Shown piece after piece: positions 1-13,085 of a stretch of 64,000 nucleotides of DNA. The translations under genes were made by a program, and so were the position numbers. The DNA is from Archivesica marissinica (taxonomy: Eukaryota > Mollusca > Bivalvia > Venerida > Vesicomyidae): positions 16,506,294-16,570,293 of the forward strand of contig CM026400.1 of assembly GCA_014843695.1 (NCBI GenBank), written 5' to 3'. The first letter of the stretch is position 1. Each line of letters opens with the position of its first letter. The notes beneath the pieces were generated by a model. That model had not been told where the DNA came from, did not search any database, and worked only from the letters and a program-made list of their open reading frames with translations.

Positions 1-211
1 TGCCGGCAAGCCAATATCAATTCGAGCAATCTACAACTGTTGGGCATGTATATACAATAACAAGAATTTATATATTGTGTTTTACAGGAATACATATTTG
101 CTGCAGATGATCACAGATGTTCGGTTGTACTGTATCGATCCGTATATGTGAACAGTCAAATGTGTCATAGTGGTTATCTGTGATGAGACATAGCAAAAAT
201 AATAAAATGAT

Positions 212-476
212 CATTGTACGATATTTTTTTTAAAAATGTTTGTACAAATTTATTTTAGCTCGATTGCGAAACAAGTTATTTCAACTTATATAAATCACTC
301 TCGAGACCTCATTCCTGATGGAATCCATCGCCGCGAGGGAGGGAGAAGAGGCAACGTGGAATTTAAATGCCTTGCCTAAGGGCACAATCGTAACGGCTCC
401 AGTGGGGCTCGAACTCCGGACCTTTCGCATCTGAAGCGAACACGCATCCTCTGCGCTATCACGACTCCCATTGTAC
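212..476 (-). mobile_element. tRNA-derived SINE (family 2), full length with target duplication
   Basis: Read on the minus strand, 468 down to 220 begins with a tRNA-like head holding A-box-like TGATAGCGCAGAGG and B-box-like GAGTTCGAGCCCC. A body and an A-rich tail follow. The element is flanked by CATTGTAC at 212-219 and 469-476. The matching place in the other arm, near 61,285-61,295, has one uninterrupted CATTGTAC and no insert, so this copy arrived after the arms separated. The head is not a functional tRNA gene because the body continues without a closing acceptor stem. Confidence 0.85.
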
Positions 477-1956
477 CATTTGTTGGAATATTAGTGAAAT
501 ACATGTCACTATAGAGAGCAATAACATTTGTATTTACTGTAGGCTATGCAGGTCAATTTGGTTTAACATTTAAACATACATTCTTGAACACAGTAGTTGA
601 AGTTATACTTCTCCGAATATTTTCAAATTTCTAACTGTATGAATAGTGAGAAGAAGTTAGGAATAAGTGACTTCTTCCCAAGATTTCAGCCAAGCTTATT
701 CACCTACGCCTGACCCAAATAACCATCCATTAATTACATATTTAAATTAATATGGAGAAATATTTCCCAACCACTTGACCTGTTTACTCCTACAGATTGG
801 CGGTAGTTTCTATGGAAAACAAGTGGGAATTACGCACAATGTTCAAAATAGCCGTTGTCCATTTTCGATCATTAGTTTATTTCCGTTAATAGCTTTTTTC
901 GATGTTTAAAGCGGATATCACAATATAGCATCCCCTCATGTAGTCTATATGCGTAAATCATGAATTTTTTTAGAAAGTGTTGAAGAAACTACATATACGA
1001 TTACCGACCGTCCGACGTCTTCACAATGAACATGTTCAAGCGTCTTCTCCTCAGCAACCATATGGTCTATATTCACCATTTATGATTTAGTATTTACTTG
1101 TCATCATGGTACAAATTCTTCCATCTCAAAATATTACAAATTCTTCGGAAAATCTACCGTCGACATTTAGTAAGATTGATCAATGTACTTTTCAATGATA
1201 TTCATAGTTGTTGCATGACACCCTAGTGTGAACAATGGAGTCAGGTGAGCGATACAGTGCCATTGTTGTCCTCTATGGTAATAAACTAAAACATCATAAC
1301 TATTTGCTCAAGTTGTTAGAAATGTATAATTTCTTATGCAATTGCATGTATATATGTATTTAGACTATATAAATTATGTTCATCAATGTTTTATGATTTG
1401 CATCTTTTTGAATATCTGTGTAGAAACATTGCTGTCATGTACTATGATGATATTTGTAGTATTTTACTTGCATCAAACATGTTTATTTCTTAATCTTGTT
1501 ATTAAGTGATTCCCTGACGCAAATCCCCAACCCAGGTCACAGATGATAACACAACTGTTGACTATAGAAACTTAAACAAGGACAAAATAACTTGGTAGCA
1601 ACATTTTGTCAATATATATATTTTTTTTATGTCTTAATGTATTTTACCTAACAACTGCTTCCCAATTTTTAATTTCCATTAACTGCTACTTTCCTGTCAA
1701 ACCTTTTCATCCCTATGTACAGGTTGAATATACAAATGTAGGTTTCCACTACCACCCTTCACCACTTATGCAAGTGACCTAGCATATTGAATATACATTA
1801 AGATGTAAAGGCATTCTTTAGCTAAATTGGTTTATATGCATGTAGTCAGTGCAACAACCCTTTCCTAAAACACTGTCGACATGTTTGCTATATTGTCGTT
1901 TCTCGTGCTTAACAGTAAACCATGCATAGTTATTCTTAGTATAAATAGTGCGTGTT
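477..1956. other. Arm sequence without a recognised gene
   Basis: This stretch is AT-rich and matches 59,824-61,285 of the other arm in reverse complement. The minus strand near 840-1,080 carries a degraded version of the short open frame seen at 60,686-60,895. The plus strand near 1,195-1,490 carries a frame-broken version of 60,277-60,558. I see no protein family and no complete gene here. Confidence 0.5.
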
Positions 1957-2233
1957 TTACGTTTATTTATCGTCGCTACCGGTTGCCCATATGAGCAACG
2001 CCTCCTGAAGAGATTAGTCATTTTAGATTTTGGAGAATAGTGCATGATACAGACAAGAGACCCATTCCAGAGTCTCCTCTGGTTCTGTTACGTGCACGGT
2101 GTAAAGCACCCACACGAGACCTCGGTTTAACGTCTCATCTGAAGGACTGTTAATTGTATTAGGGTCAGACGGGGGATCGAACCTGCGATCCCTGGATTAT
2201 CAATCCAGCGTGTTACCACTGGACTACAGATCC
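1957..2233 (-). mobile_element. tRNA-derived SINE (family 1), near full length
   Basis: On the minus strand, 2233 to 2160 is a tRNA-like head (GGATCTGTAGTCCAGTGG, then an anticodon-like arm CTGGA-loop-TCCAG, then GGTTCGATCCCCC). It is followed by a core rich in 'gtctcgtgt...ccagaggagactctgg' pieces and a 3' part ending near 'gcaaccggtagcgacgat'. The acceptor ends do not pair, so this is a SINE and not a tRNA gene. Other copies or parts lie at 14,381, 23,739, 27,372, 50,190, 55,299 and 59,543. The other arm holds the partner at 59,543-59,823. Confidence 0.85.
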
Positions 2234-2411
2234 ACCTGAATAGTGTCGGCACGTTGGTTGTTTTATATGCCTGTTGTATAGCAACGAGGCGAGTCTCTCG
2301 TTTATAGTCCCATCTGAAAGATTTGATATTGAGAGGGTCAGGCTCATCACTTTTAGATGATGTTTATTTTAAACATTTTAGAAAGCTTAGTCGCCCAAAT
2401 ACATTTATGCG

Positions 2412-2642
2412 ATGGCGACTTTTAAGTATGGTGGGTTGAGATGTATTGCTAATATATATCTCCATTCTCTAACCCCTACATCGTTATTTATAGCAGATGA
2501 GTATTGCTATGGCAACAATTGTTGTCATAGCTTTTCTTGTTATATTTATAAATGGACAAAGCACTACACATATACGATATGTTACATTATTGCAACCAAT
2601 CCATTCCGAGAAACAGCTGCTAATAGTTCAACCGCGATCTGA
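2412..2642 (+). CDS. Unrecognised 76-codon frame kept in both arms
   Basis: An ATG-initiated frame of 76 codons whose counterpart in the other arm (59,150-59,365, minus) stays open for 71 codons with only a few replacements. It is rich in Tyr, Cys and Ser and has no recognisable domain, signal peptide or membrane span. Conservation between the arms may simply reflect recent duplication. It may be chance coding or part of an unknown exon. Confidence 0.2.
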   Translation: MATFKYGGLRCIANIYLHSLTPTSLFIADEYCYGNNCCHSFSCYIYKWTKHYTYTICYIIATNPFRETAANSSTAI

Positions 2643-2982
2643 TCATCGAGGCTGAAAACTGATTAAAACATTTATTAAGTGCGCATTAGTGCTCTTTTTC
2701 CATTTCAGTATTTCAGAATTTCTGGTTTTTAAGTATTTAATTTTCAATTAGTGACTGCTCCTCGGTTTTAATAAGTAAATATAATAACATGTCAGTAGAC
2801 TGTGATAGTTTGATTATCTATGATTAGATTAGTCTCTATTAATTCTTTTATAATGAATGGTGTTGTGCTTTGCCACGATAATCTGTTGTGTATATGTTAT
2901 GTATTGTACAACGATGATACTGAAATAAAGAATACATCTCTTACTTATTTACATACTGTACAATGTACTTACAACATCAATT

Positions 2983-3075
2983 CAATTCAATTCAATATAC
3001 TTTATTTGGCATAAACATATAATATGTTCAACGCCATAAACATAACATGGCGGTCACAATAAATCCAACATACAT
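2983..3075 (-). mobile_element. 3' end relic of a LINE/SINE with (ATTGA/ATTTA)-type tail
   Basis: The minus strand ends with a polyadenylation-like AATAAAG followed by short tandem repeats of ATTGAATT type at 2,983-3,010. This is typical of the 3' end of non-LTR elements in invertebrates. The same end is present in the other arm near 58,715-58,795 with a slightly different tail (ATTGAATTTAATTTAATT). No coding part is attached. Confidence 0.45.
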
Positions 3076-3404
3076 CATCATATAGTTTGAGAAAAGTGTA
3101 TACATTATTAATTCATTAGTGTATTATTTGCATAATAATTATTATTTGTAACAATTATTTATCTTTAGACAATTTAACTATATTTCAATGAACTCTACTT
3201 TTGATAATTGTGTTTTATAATATATACATACTTTTGTTATGTTGCACAACACACTCAAACCTGTTTGTAAAGCACATCATGGTAGTTGTAAAACAATTGT
3301 AAAACAAACACAGGTGATCCTACATGGCAGTTTAAGGTACTTTGGTATACGAATAAATATGAAATCAGAATGAAATCTTAGACACACGAATATTAATCAG
3401 TGTT

Positions 3405-6400
3405 CTTGAATCGGTGGTGCTCAATATGTACAAGATGTTGAACGAACTGTATTACACTTGATGTCCCTTGAATCGGAGGTGCTCAGTATGTACAAGATGT
3501 TGAACGAACTGTATTACACTTGGTGTCCCCTGAATCGGCGGTGCTCAGTATGTACAAGATGTTGAACGAACTGTATTACACTTGATGTTCCTTGAATCGG
3601 CGGTGCTCAGTATGTACAAGATGTTGAACGAACTGTATTACACTTGATGTCCCTTGAATCGGCGGTGCTCAGTATGTACAAGATGTTGAACGAACTGTAT
3701 TACACTTGATGTCCCTTGAATCGGCGGTGATCAGTATGTACAAGATGTTGAACGAACTGTATTACACTTGATGTCCCTTGAATCGGCGGTGATCAGTATG
3801 TACAAGATGTTGAACGAACTGTATTACACTTGATGTCCCTTAAATCGGCGGTGCTCAGTATGTACAAGATGTTGAACGAACTGTATTACACTTGATGTCC
3901 CTTGAATCGGCGGTGCTCAGTATGTACAAGATGTTGAACGAACTGTATTATACTTGATGTCCCTTGAATCGGCGGTGCTCAGTATGTACAAGATGTTGAA
4001 CGAACTGTATTACACTTGATGTCCCTTGAATCGGAGGTGCTCAGTATGTACAAGATGTTGAACGAACTGTATTACACTTGATTTCCCTTGAATCGGAGGT
4101 GCTCAGTATGTACAAGATGTTGAACGAACTGTATTACACTTGATGTCCCTTGAATCGGCGGTGCTCAGTATGTACAAGATGTTGAACGAACTGTATTACA
4201 CTTGATGTCCCTTGAATCGGAGGTGCTCAGTATGTACAAGATGTTGAACGAACTGTATTACACTTGATGTCCCTTGAATCGGCGGTGCTCAGTATGTACA
4301 ATATGTTGAACGAACTGTATTACACTTGATGTCCCTTGAATCGGAGGTGCTCAGTATGTACAAGATGTTGAACGAACTGTATTACACTTGATGTCCCTTG
4401 AATCGGCGGTGCTCAGTATGTACAAGATGTTGAACGAACTGTATTACACTTGATGTCCCTTGAATCGGAGGTGCTCAGTATGTACAAGATGTTGAACGAA
4501 CTGTATTACACTTGATGTCCCTTGAATCGGCGGTGCTCAGTATGTACAAGATGTTGAACGAACTGTATTACACTTGATGTCCCTTGAATCGGCGGTGCTC
4601 AGTATGTACAAGATGTTGAACGAACTGTATTACACTTGATGTCCCTTGAATCGGAGGTGCTCAGTATGTACAAGATGTTGAACGAACTGTATTACACTTG
4701 ATGTCCCTTGAATCGGCGGTGCTCAGTATGTACAAGATGTTGAACGAACTGTATTACACTTGATTTCCCTTGAATCGGAGGTGCTCAGTATGTACAAGAT
4801 GTTGAACGAACTGTATTACACATGATGTCCCTTGAATCGGCGGTGATCAGTATGTACAAGATGTTGAACGAACTGTATTACACTTGGTGTCCCCTGAATC
4901 GGCGGTGCTCAGTATGTACAATATGTTGAACGAACTGTATTACACTTGATGTCCCTTGAATCGGAGGTGCTCAGTATGTACAAGATGTTGAACGAACTGT
5001 ATTACACTTGGTGTCCCTTGAATCGGCGGTGCTCAGTATGTACAAGATGTTGAACGAACTGTATTACACTTGATGTCCCTTGAATCGGCGGTGATCAGTA
5101 TGTACAAGATGTTGAACGAACTGTATTACACTTGATGTCCCTTGAATCGGCGGTGATCAGTATGTACAAGATGTTGAACGAACTGTATTACACTTGATGT
5201 CCCTTGAATCGGCGGTGCTCAGTATGTACAAGATGTTGAACGAACTGTATTACACTTGATGTCCCATGAATCGGCGGTGCTCAGTATGTACAAGATGTTG
5301 AACGAACTGTATTACACTTGATGTCCCTGAATCGGAGGTGCTCAGTATGTACAAGATGTTGAACGAACTGTATTACACTTGATGTCCCTTGAATCGGCGG
5401 TGCTCAGTATGTACAAGATGTTGAACGAACTGTATTACACTTGATGTCCCTTGAATCGGCGGTGCTCTATGTACAAGATGTTGAACGAACTGTATTACAC
5501 TTGATGTCCCTTGAATCGGAGGTGCTCAGTATGTACAAGATGTTGAACGAACTGTATTACACTTGATGTCCCTTGAATCGGCGGTGCTCAGTATGTACAA
5601 GATGTTGAACGAACTGTATTACACTTGATGTCCCTTGAATCGGAGGTGCTCAGTATGTACGAGATGTTGAACGAACTGTATTACACTTGATGTCCCTTGA
5701 ATCGGCGGTGCTCAGTATGTACAAGATGTTGAACGAACTGTATTACACTTGATGTCCCTTGAATCGGCGGTGCTCAGTATGTACAAGATGTTGAACGAAC
5801 TGTATTACACTTGATGTCCCTTGAATCGGCGGTGCTCAGTATGTACAAGATGTTGAACGAACTGTATTACACTTGATGTCCCTTGAATCGGCGGTGCTCA
5901 GTATGTACAAGATGTTGAACGAACTGTATTACACTTGATGTCCCTTGAATCGGGGTGCTCAGTATGTACAAGATGTTGAACGAACTGTATTACACTTGAT
6001 GTCCCTTGAATCGGCGGTGCTCAGTATGTACAAGATGTTGAACGAACTGTATTACACTTGATGTCCCTTGAATCGGAGGTGCTCAGTATGTACAAGATGT
6101 TGAACGAACTGTATTACACTTGATGTCCCTTGAATCGGTGGTGCTCAGTATGTACAAGATGTTGGACGAACTGTATTACACTTGATGTCCCTTGAATCGG
6201 TGGTGCTCAGTATGTACAAGATGTTGGACGAACTGTATTACACTTGATTTCCCTTGAATCGGAGGTGCTCAGTATGTACAAGATGTTGAACGAACTGTAT
6301 TACACTTGATGTCCCTTGAATTGGCGGTGATCAGTATGTACAAGATGTTGAACGAATTGTATTACACTTGATGTCCCTTGAATCGGCGGTGATCAGTATG

Positions 6401-9400
6401 TACAAGATGTTGAACGAACTGTATTACACTTGATGTCCCTTGAATCGGCGGTGCTCAGTATGTACAAGATGTTGAACGAACTGTATTACACTTGATGTCC
6501 CTTGAATCGGCGGTGCTCAGTATGTACAAGATGTTGAACGAACTGTATTACACTTGATGTCCCTTGAATTGGCGGTGATCAGTATGTACAAGATGTTGAA
6601 CGAATTGTATTACACTTGATGTCCCTTGAATCGGCGGTGATCAGTATGTACAAGATGTTGAACGAACTGTATTACACTTGATGTCCCTTGAATCGGCGGT
6701 GCTCAGTATGTACAAGATGTTGAACGAACTGTATTACACTTGATGTCCCTTGAATCGGAGGTGCTCAGTATGTACAAGATGTTGAACGAACTGTATTACA
6801 CTTGATGTCCCTTGAATCGCGGTGCTCAGTATGTACAAGATGTTGAACGAACTGTATTACACTTGATGTCCCTTGAATCGGAGGTGCTCAGTATGTACGA
6901 GATGTTGAACGAACTGTATTACACTTGATGTCCCTTGAATCGGCGGTGCTCAGTATGTACAAGATGTTGAACGAACTGTATTACACTTGATGTCCCTTGA
7001 ATCGGCGGTGCTCAGTATGTACAAGATGTTGAACGAACTGTATTACACTTGATGACCTTGAATCGGCGGTGCTCAGTATGTACAAGATGTTGAACGAACT
7101 GTATTACACTTGATTTCCCTTGATTCGGCGGTGCTCAGTATGTACAAGATGTTGAACAAACTGTATTACACTTGATTTCCTTTGAATCGGCGGTGATCAG
7201 TATGTACAAGATGTTGAACAAACTGTATTACACTTGATTTCCCTTGAATCGGAGGTGCTCAGTATGTACAAGATGTTGAACAAACTGTATTACACTTGAT
7301 TTCCCTTGAATCGGCGGTGCTCAGTATGTACAAGATGTTGAACGAACTGTATGACACTTGATGTCCCTTGAATCGGCGGTGCTTAGTATGTACAAGATGT
7401 TGAACGAACTGTATTACACTTGATGTCCCTTGAATCGGCGGTGCTCAGTATGTACAAGATGTTGAACGAACTGTATTACACTTGATGTCCCTTGAATCGG
7501 CGGTGCTCAGTATGTACAAGATGTTGAACGAAGTGTATTACACTTGATTTCCCTTGAATCGGAGGTGCTCAGTATGTACAAGATGTTGAACGAACTGTAT
7601 TACACATGATGTCCCTTGAATCGGCGGTGATCAGTATGTACAAGATGTTGAACGAACTGTATTACACTTGGTGTCCCCTGAATCGGCGGTGCTCAGTATG
7701 TACAAGATGTTGAACGAACTGTATTACACTTGATGTCCCTTGAATCGGAGGGGCTCAGTATGTACAAGATGTTGAACGAACTGTATTACACTTGGTGTCC
7801 CTTGAATCGGCGGTGCTCAGTATGTACAAGATGTTGAACGAACTGTGTTACTCTTGATGTCCCTTGAATCGGCGGTGATCAGTATGTACAAGATGTTGAA
7901 CGAACTGTATTACACTTGATGTCCCTTGAATCGGCGGTGCTCAGTATGTACAAGATGTTGAACGAACTGTATTACACTTGATGTCCCTTGAATCGGCGGT
8001 GCTCAGTATGCACAAGATGTTGAACGAACTGTATTACACTTGATTTCCCTTGAATCGGCGGTGCTCAGTATGTACAAGATGTTGAACGAACTGTATTACA
8101 CTTCAATGTCCCTTGAATCGGAGGTGCTCAGTATGTACAAGATGTTGAACGAACTGTATTACACTTGATGTCCCTTGAATCGGCGGTGCTCAGTATGTAC
8201 AAGATGTTGAACGAACTGTATTACACTTGATGTCCCTTGAATCGGCGGTGCTCAGTATGTACAAGATGTTGAACGAACTGTATTACACTTGATGTCCCTT
8301 GAATCGGCGGTGCTCAGTATGTACAAGATGTTGAACGAACTGTATTACACTTGATGTCCCTTGAATCGGCGGTGCTCAGTATGTACAAGATGTTGAACGA
8401 ACTGTATTACACTTGATGTCCCTTGAATCGGCGGTGCCCAGTATGTACGAGATGTTGAACGAACTGTATTACACTTGATGTCCCTTGAATCGGCGGTGCT
8501 CAGTATGTACAAGATGTTGAACGAACTGTATTACACTTGATGTCCCTTGAATCGGAGGTGCTCAGTATGTACAAGATGTTGAACGAACTGTATTACACTT
8601 GATGTCCCTTGAATCGGCGGTGCTCAGTATGTACAAGATGTTGATCGAACTGTATTACACTTGATGTCCCTTGAATCGGCGGTGCTCAGTATGTACAAGA
8701 TGTTGAACGAACTGTATTACACTTGATGTCCCTTGAATCGGAGGTGCTCAGTATGTAAAAGATGTTGAACGAACTGTATTACACTTGATGTCCCTTGAAT
8801 CGGCGGTGCTCAGTATGTACAAGATGTTGAACGAACTGTATTACACTTGATTTCCCTTGAATCGGAGGTGCTCAGTATGTACAAGATGTTGAACGAACTG
8901 TATTACACTTGATGTCCCTTGAATCGGCGGTGATCAGTATGTACAAGATGTTGAACGAACTGTATTACACTTGATGTCCCTTGAATCGGCGGTGATCAGT
9001 ATGTACAAGATGTTGAACGAACTGTATTACACTTGATGTCCCTTGAATCGGCGGTGCTCATTATGTACAAGATGTTGAACGAACTGTATTACACTTGATG
9101 TCCCTTGAATCGGCGGTGCACAGTATGTACAAGATGTTGAACGAACTGTATTACACTTGATTTCCCTTGAATCGGAGGTGCTCAGTATGTACAAGATGTT
9201 GAACGAACTGTATTACACTTGATGTCCCTTGAATCGGAGGTGCTCAGTATGTACAAGATGTTGAACGAACTGTATTACACTTGATGTCCCTTGAATCGGC
9301 GGTGCTCAGTATGTACAAGATGTTGGACGAACTGTATTACACTTGATGTCCCTTGAATCGGAGGTGCTCAGTATGTACAAGATGTTGAACGAACTGTATT

Positions 9401-10868
9401 ACACTTGATGTCCCTTGAATCGGCGGTGCTCAGTATGTACAAGATGTTGAACGAACTGTATTACACTTGATGTCCCTTGAATCGGAGGTGCTCAGTATGT
9501 ACAAGATGTTGAACGAACTGTATTACACTTGATGTCCCTTGAATCGGCGGTGCTCAGTATGTACAAGATGTTGAACGAACTGTATTACACTTGATGTCCC
9601 TTGAATCGGCGGTGCTCAGTATGTACAAGATGTTGAACGAACTGTATTACACTTGATGTCCCTTGAATCGGAGGTGCTCAGTATGTACAAGATGTTGAAC
9701 GAACTGTATTACACTTGATGTCCCTTGAATCGGCGGTGCTCAGTATGTACAAGATGTTGACGAACTGTATTACACTTGATTTCCCTTGAATCGGAGGTGC
9801 TCAGTATGTACAAGATGTTGAACGAACTGTATACACTACAATTGTATAAATACAACGAACGATTTACACTTGATGTCCCTTGAATCGGCGGTGATCAGTA
9901 TGTACAAGATGTTGAACGAACTGTATTACACTTGATGTCCCTTGAATCGGCGGTGATCAGTATGTACAAGATGTTGAACGAACTGTATTACACTTGATGT
10001 CCCTTGAATCGGCGGTGCTCAGTATGTACAAGATGTTGAACGAACTGTATTACACTTGATTTCCCTTGAATCGGAGGTGCTCAGTATGTACAAGATGTTG
10101 AACGAACTGTATTACACTTGATTTCCCTTGAATCGGAGGTGCTCAGTATGTACAAGATGTTGAACGAACTGTATTACACTTGATTTCCCTTGAATCGGCG
10201 GTGCTCAGTATGTACAATATGTTGAACGAACTGTATTACACTTGATGTCCCTTGAATCGGAGGTGCTCAGTATGTACAAGATGTTGAACGAACTGCATTA
10301 CACTTGATTTCCCTTGAATCGGCGGTGCTCAGTATGTACAAGATGTTGAACGAACTGTATTACACTTGATTTCCCTTGAATCGGAGGTGCTCAGTATGTA
10401 CAAGATGTTGAACGAACTGTATTACACTTGATGTCCCTTGAATCGGCGGTGCTCAGTATGTACAAGATGTTGGACGAACTGTATTACACTTGATGTCCCT
10501 TGAATCGGCGGTGCTCAGTATGTACAAGATGTTGAACGAACTGTATTACACTTGATGTCCCTTGAATCGGAGGTGCTCAGTATGTACAAGATGTTGAACG
10601 AACTGTATTACACTTGATGTCCCTTGAATCGGTGGTGCTCAGTATGTACAAGATGTTGGACGAACTGTATTACACTTGATGTCCCTTGAATCGGTGGTGC
10701 TCAGTATGTACAAGATGTTGGACGAACTGTATTACACTTGATGTCCCTTGAATCGGAGGTGCTCAGTATGTACAAGATGTTGAACGAACTGTATTACACG
10801 TGATGTCCCTTGAATCGGCGGTGCTCAATATGTACAAGATGTTGAACGAACTGTATTACACTTGGTTT
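3405..10868. repeat. 62-bp minisatellite, about 120 copies
   Basis: Head-to-tail units of 62 bp carry the invariant segments GAATCGGCGGTGCTCAG and GATGTTGAACGAACTGTAT. Variation is concentrated at a C/A after GAATCGG, at gCTC/gATC, and at gatGTCCC/gatTTCCC. A few units have 1-3 base deletions (near 5,325, 5,465, 5,955 and 7,055), and 9,830-9,865 holds one irregular insertion. The other arm has only three units (58,193-58,372) between the same flanking sequences. The array is non-coding and contains regular stops. Confidence 0.97.
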
Positions 10869-10922
10869 CCCTCTTACAACAATTATGTTTACATTACATT
10901 TTTATTGTAAATTAAATTTAAG

Positions 10923-11123
10923 TACAGACTATATGCGCTATGTCGAATTACGTCGGACCGGACCAAATACTTCGACATAAATGATATTTGACTTTACGAA
11001 ATTCGATATAAACGGATCCAGTTATATGCAAAATGATAGTGTCTGAAACGGGACTTTGATCCGACTTAGAGATAACTGGAGAATTCGACATAACCGACTT
11101 TGACATAACCGATGTAGATTGTA
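10923..11123. mobile_element. pogo/Tigger-like MITE
   Basis: About 201 bp, with imperfect terminal inverted repeats starting TACAGACTATATGCGCTATG on the left and TACAATCTACATCGGTTATG read inward from the right. Internal repeats of the type 'ttatgtcgaa' are present. This architecture (TA target, TACAG ends, subterminal TCGA-rich repeats) is typical of pogo/Tigger-derived MITEs. Its partner in the other arm is 57,938-58,130. It starts about 55 bp after the 62-bp array ends. Confidence 0.6.
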
Positions 11124-11760
11124 TTTACAGAGATGGATAATACGAACATACTTGACATAAATCGTATCTAATTTAATAAGGTATCACTTTTATGTTGATA
11201 GAATTGTACATTGACATGTTGAGGCATGGCACACATAATGTTGCCATTATGACACACATACTTATGAGAATTCGAATGCTTTTGTATGGTATACCAAGCA
11301 TGATCGATTTGGAATGTAGGTGTTTCCAAATCTGGGCAGCCAAGTATAGTATAATTATAATCAACAAGTTATGAACATCCAAATGCATCGACATTTTCGA
11401 AATGAAATATCGTCCATGTCAATGTTGAGTGAGTCAATGTTGAGTGAGTCAGACATGTTCAACCATATATATTCATCATTTTCTATTGACATAAAGAAAT
11501 ATGAAATACGATATATATATATATATATGTTTAACACTGAGCTGTATATATATAACTGCGAAATTAATTAATAGAAAACCTTACAAAAACACAATAATAA
11601 ACGGAAAGGTAATGTATTATATATAATTTCATTCAACGGCCATTTAATCATTTCCTACACATGTAAGACACTTGGAGGCTTTCCTAGGAGATTAACAATA
11701 TATTTTTGTAATTAATAAAATAAGGATAATTTGATGTTTGACCAAAGAATGAACCCGTAC
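11124..11760. other. AT-rich non-coding arm sequence
   Basis: The stretch contains a short (TA)n run at 11,510-11,528 and frames open on both strands (11,173-11,394 and 11,192-11,571) that look like chance. The same sequence lies in the other arm at 57,310-57,900. No gene is seen. Confidence 0.5.
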
Positions 11761-11770
11761 ATCTTACTGA

Positions 11771-11835
11771 TATATATAAACGTGCGTGTTGGGGCTGCCA
11801 CTGAAATCTGCTAAGCACAGTCACAGAGCAACAAG
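11771..11835 (+). promoter_or_regulatory. TATA-box promoter and 5' untranslated exon of the secreted-protein gene
   Basis: TATATATAAACG at 11,771-11,782 is followed about 30 bases later by a plausible start region. A short exon then ends at 11,835 in a strong donor, AAG|GTATGT. The next coding exon starts after a good acceptor at 14,693. The other arm keeps both the TATA motif (57,281-57,291, minus) and the donor (57,235) despite an 8-bp deletion inside the exon. Transcription start and exon linkage are inferred; no transcript evidence is available here. Confidence 0.5.
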
Positions 11836-12209
11836 GTATGTTCATTTTATATACCTGTATAATTATACAGAATTATATATTATAAGATATTATAACTGTT
11901 GAATACCAACAGATACCACAATGATATATCGGGGTTCAGAAAAAGATTATGTTAGTGTGAACAACCGTAATAAGAAATAGTTACGGTATAATGTTCAAGT
12001 TAGTTTCTGTTATCGCTGTCAAAATTAAAAACTACAGACAAAAGAAACTCAATAGAATATATTACTTAATAATGATAATTAGAAAATAGCTAAAAAACAA
12101 AAGCACATCTAACCGCATAGGAATACGAAACGCAACCGGTGGCAGATATAATGCCATATTTCAAAGCGGTGTAAGATGGAGTTTTGTTTCACTGAGAAAA
12201 CTCTATCAT

Positions 12210-12412
12210 TCATTATTGTATACACATTTATTTTAGGATTGGGAAACAAGTTCTTATAACTTAAGACCTCATTACTGATGGAATCAATCACCACGGGGCA
12301 GAGAGAAGAGGCAACGTGAGATTTAAACGCCTTGCCAAAGGGCACAATCGTAACAGCTCTAGCGGGGCTCGAACTCCAGGCCGTTCGCACCTGAAGGCGC
12401 TATCACGACCTC
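12210..12412 (-). mobile_element. SINE family 2 copy shared by both arms
   Basis: The minus strand shows the same head (GTCGTGATAGCGCC, then a B-box-like GAGTTCGAGCCCC), the GAGGCAACGTGAGATT-type body in reverse, and the AACTTGTTTCCC tail. Flanks repeat as CATTCATTGTA and CATTCATTATTGTA, a likely target duplication. The partner at 56,671-56,869 shows that it predates separation of the arms. Confidence 0.75.
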
Positions 12413-12789
12413 CATTCATTGTAAAGCATAAACGATTTTATTATAATCGCCTAAATATATTAAAGTTCAAAGAATGTCTTTTTGTCGGAATTTCCTAAAT
12501 GCCTAAATACATTTAATTATCTAGCCCGCCATGTAATTAGCTATTTTAGATATATCGTGTAAATTAATTAAAATAGAAACTTACCAGCACAGACGAACAA
12601 TCTTCAGAAGTAATTAAATCATTACTGTGGAGCTAACCACGGGTGATAGTTCAAGTTTCAAATGTATTGGCTTAATCAGCAAATATATTGCATTTGGCCA
12701 TTTACAACGATAGAAATAAAGACATCGCATTTGCGATACACATGTTACAGATATACATATATAAACAATTAAAATTATAAAACATTTAA

Positions 12790-13085
12790 GAAACAGTAGT
12801 AATTGACAGGGTATTACTACGTAATGGCATAGCTTCGTTGATGTATTTACAAACATTTATCAAATATTTGTTATTTTTGTATGACATGATAGATATAAAT
12901 TCATTCATTGATGGCCATGCTATGTAGCCTAAATATTTCAATCTTATATATCTGTATTTTTTTAACATAATATAAATGGTATTCTGATTCAATTACATCT
13001 TGATTGCATAATTTACATAATCTATTATTTCTATCAATACCATTAAATCTTCCAAATTCAATTTCTAATTTATGGGAGGTTAACC
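12790..13085 (-). pseudogene. LINE ORF2 C-terminal fragment (left arm)
   Basis: Read on the minus strand, short pieces correspond to the cysteine-rich C-terminal tail of a non-LTR retrotransposon ORF2. A CKLCNQD-type zinc motif followed by an EYHL-like segment lies in a broken frame, then a tail ending near INVCKYINEAM. The clearer copy is in the other arm at 55,957-56,310. Similar tails occur at 41,984-42,420, 45,940-46,545 and upstream of 40,373. The fragment has internal stops and merges at its 5' side into the 54-bp array. Confidence 0.6.

Noticed and set aside
2160..2233. tRNA gene
   Set aside because: The cloverleaf looks good in the anticodon and T arms, but the acceptor ends do not pair and a SINE body follows. 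The same applies to the heads at 24,020, 27,372, 50,190 and 59,543.
3405..10868. CRISPR-like array
   Set aside because: Units are contiguous without unique spacers, and the genome is eukaryotic; this is a minisatellite.
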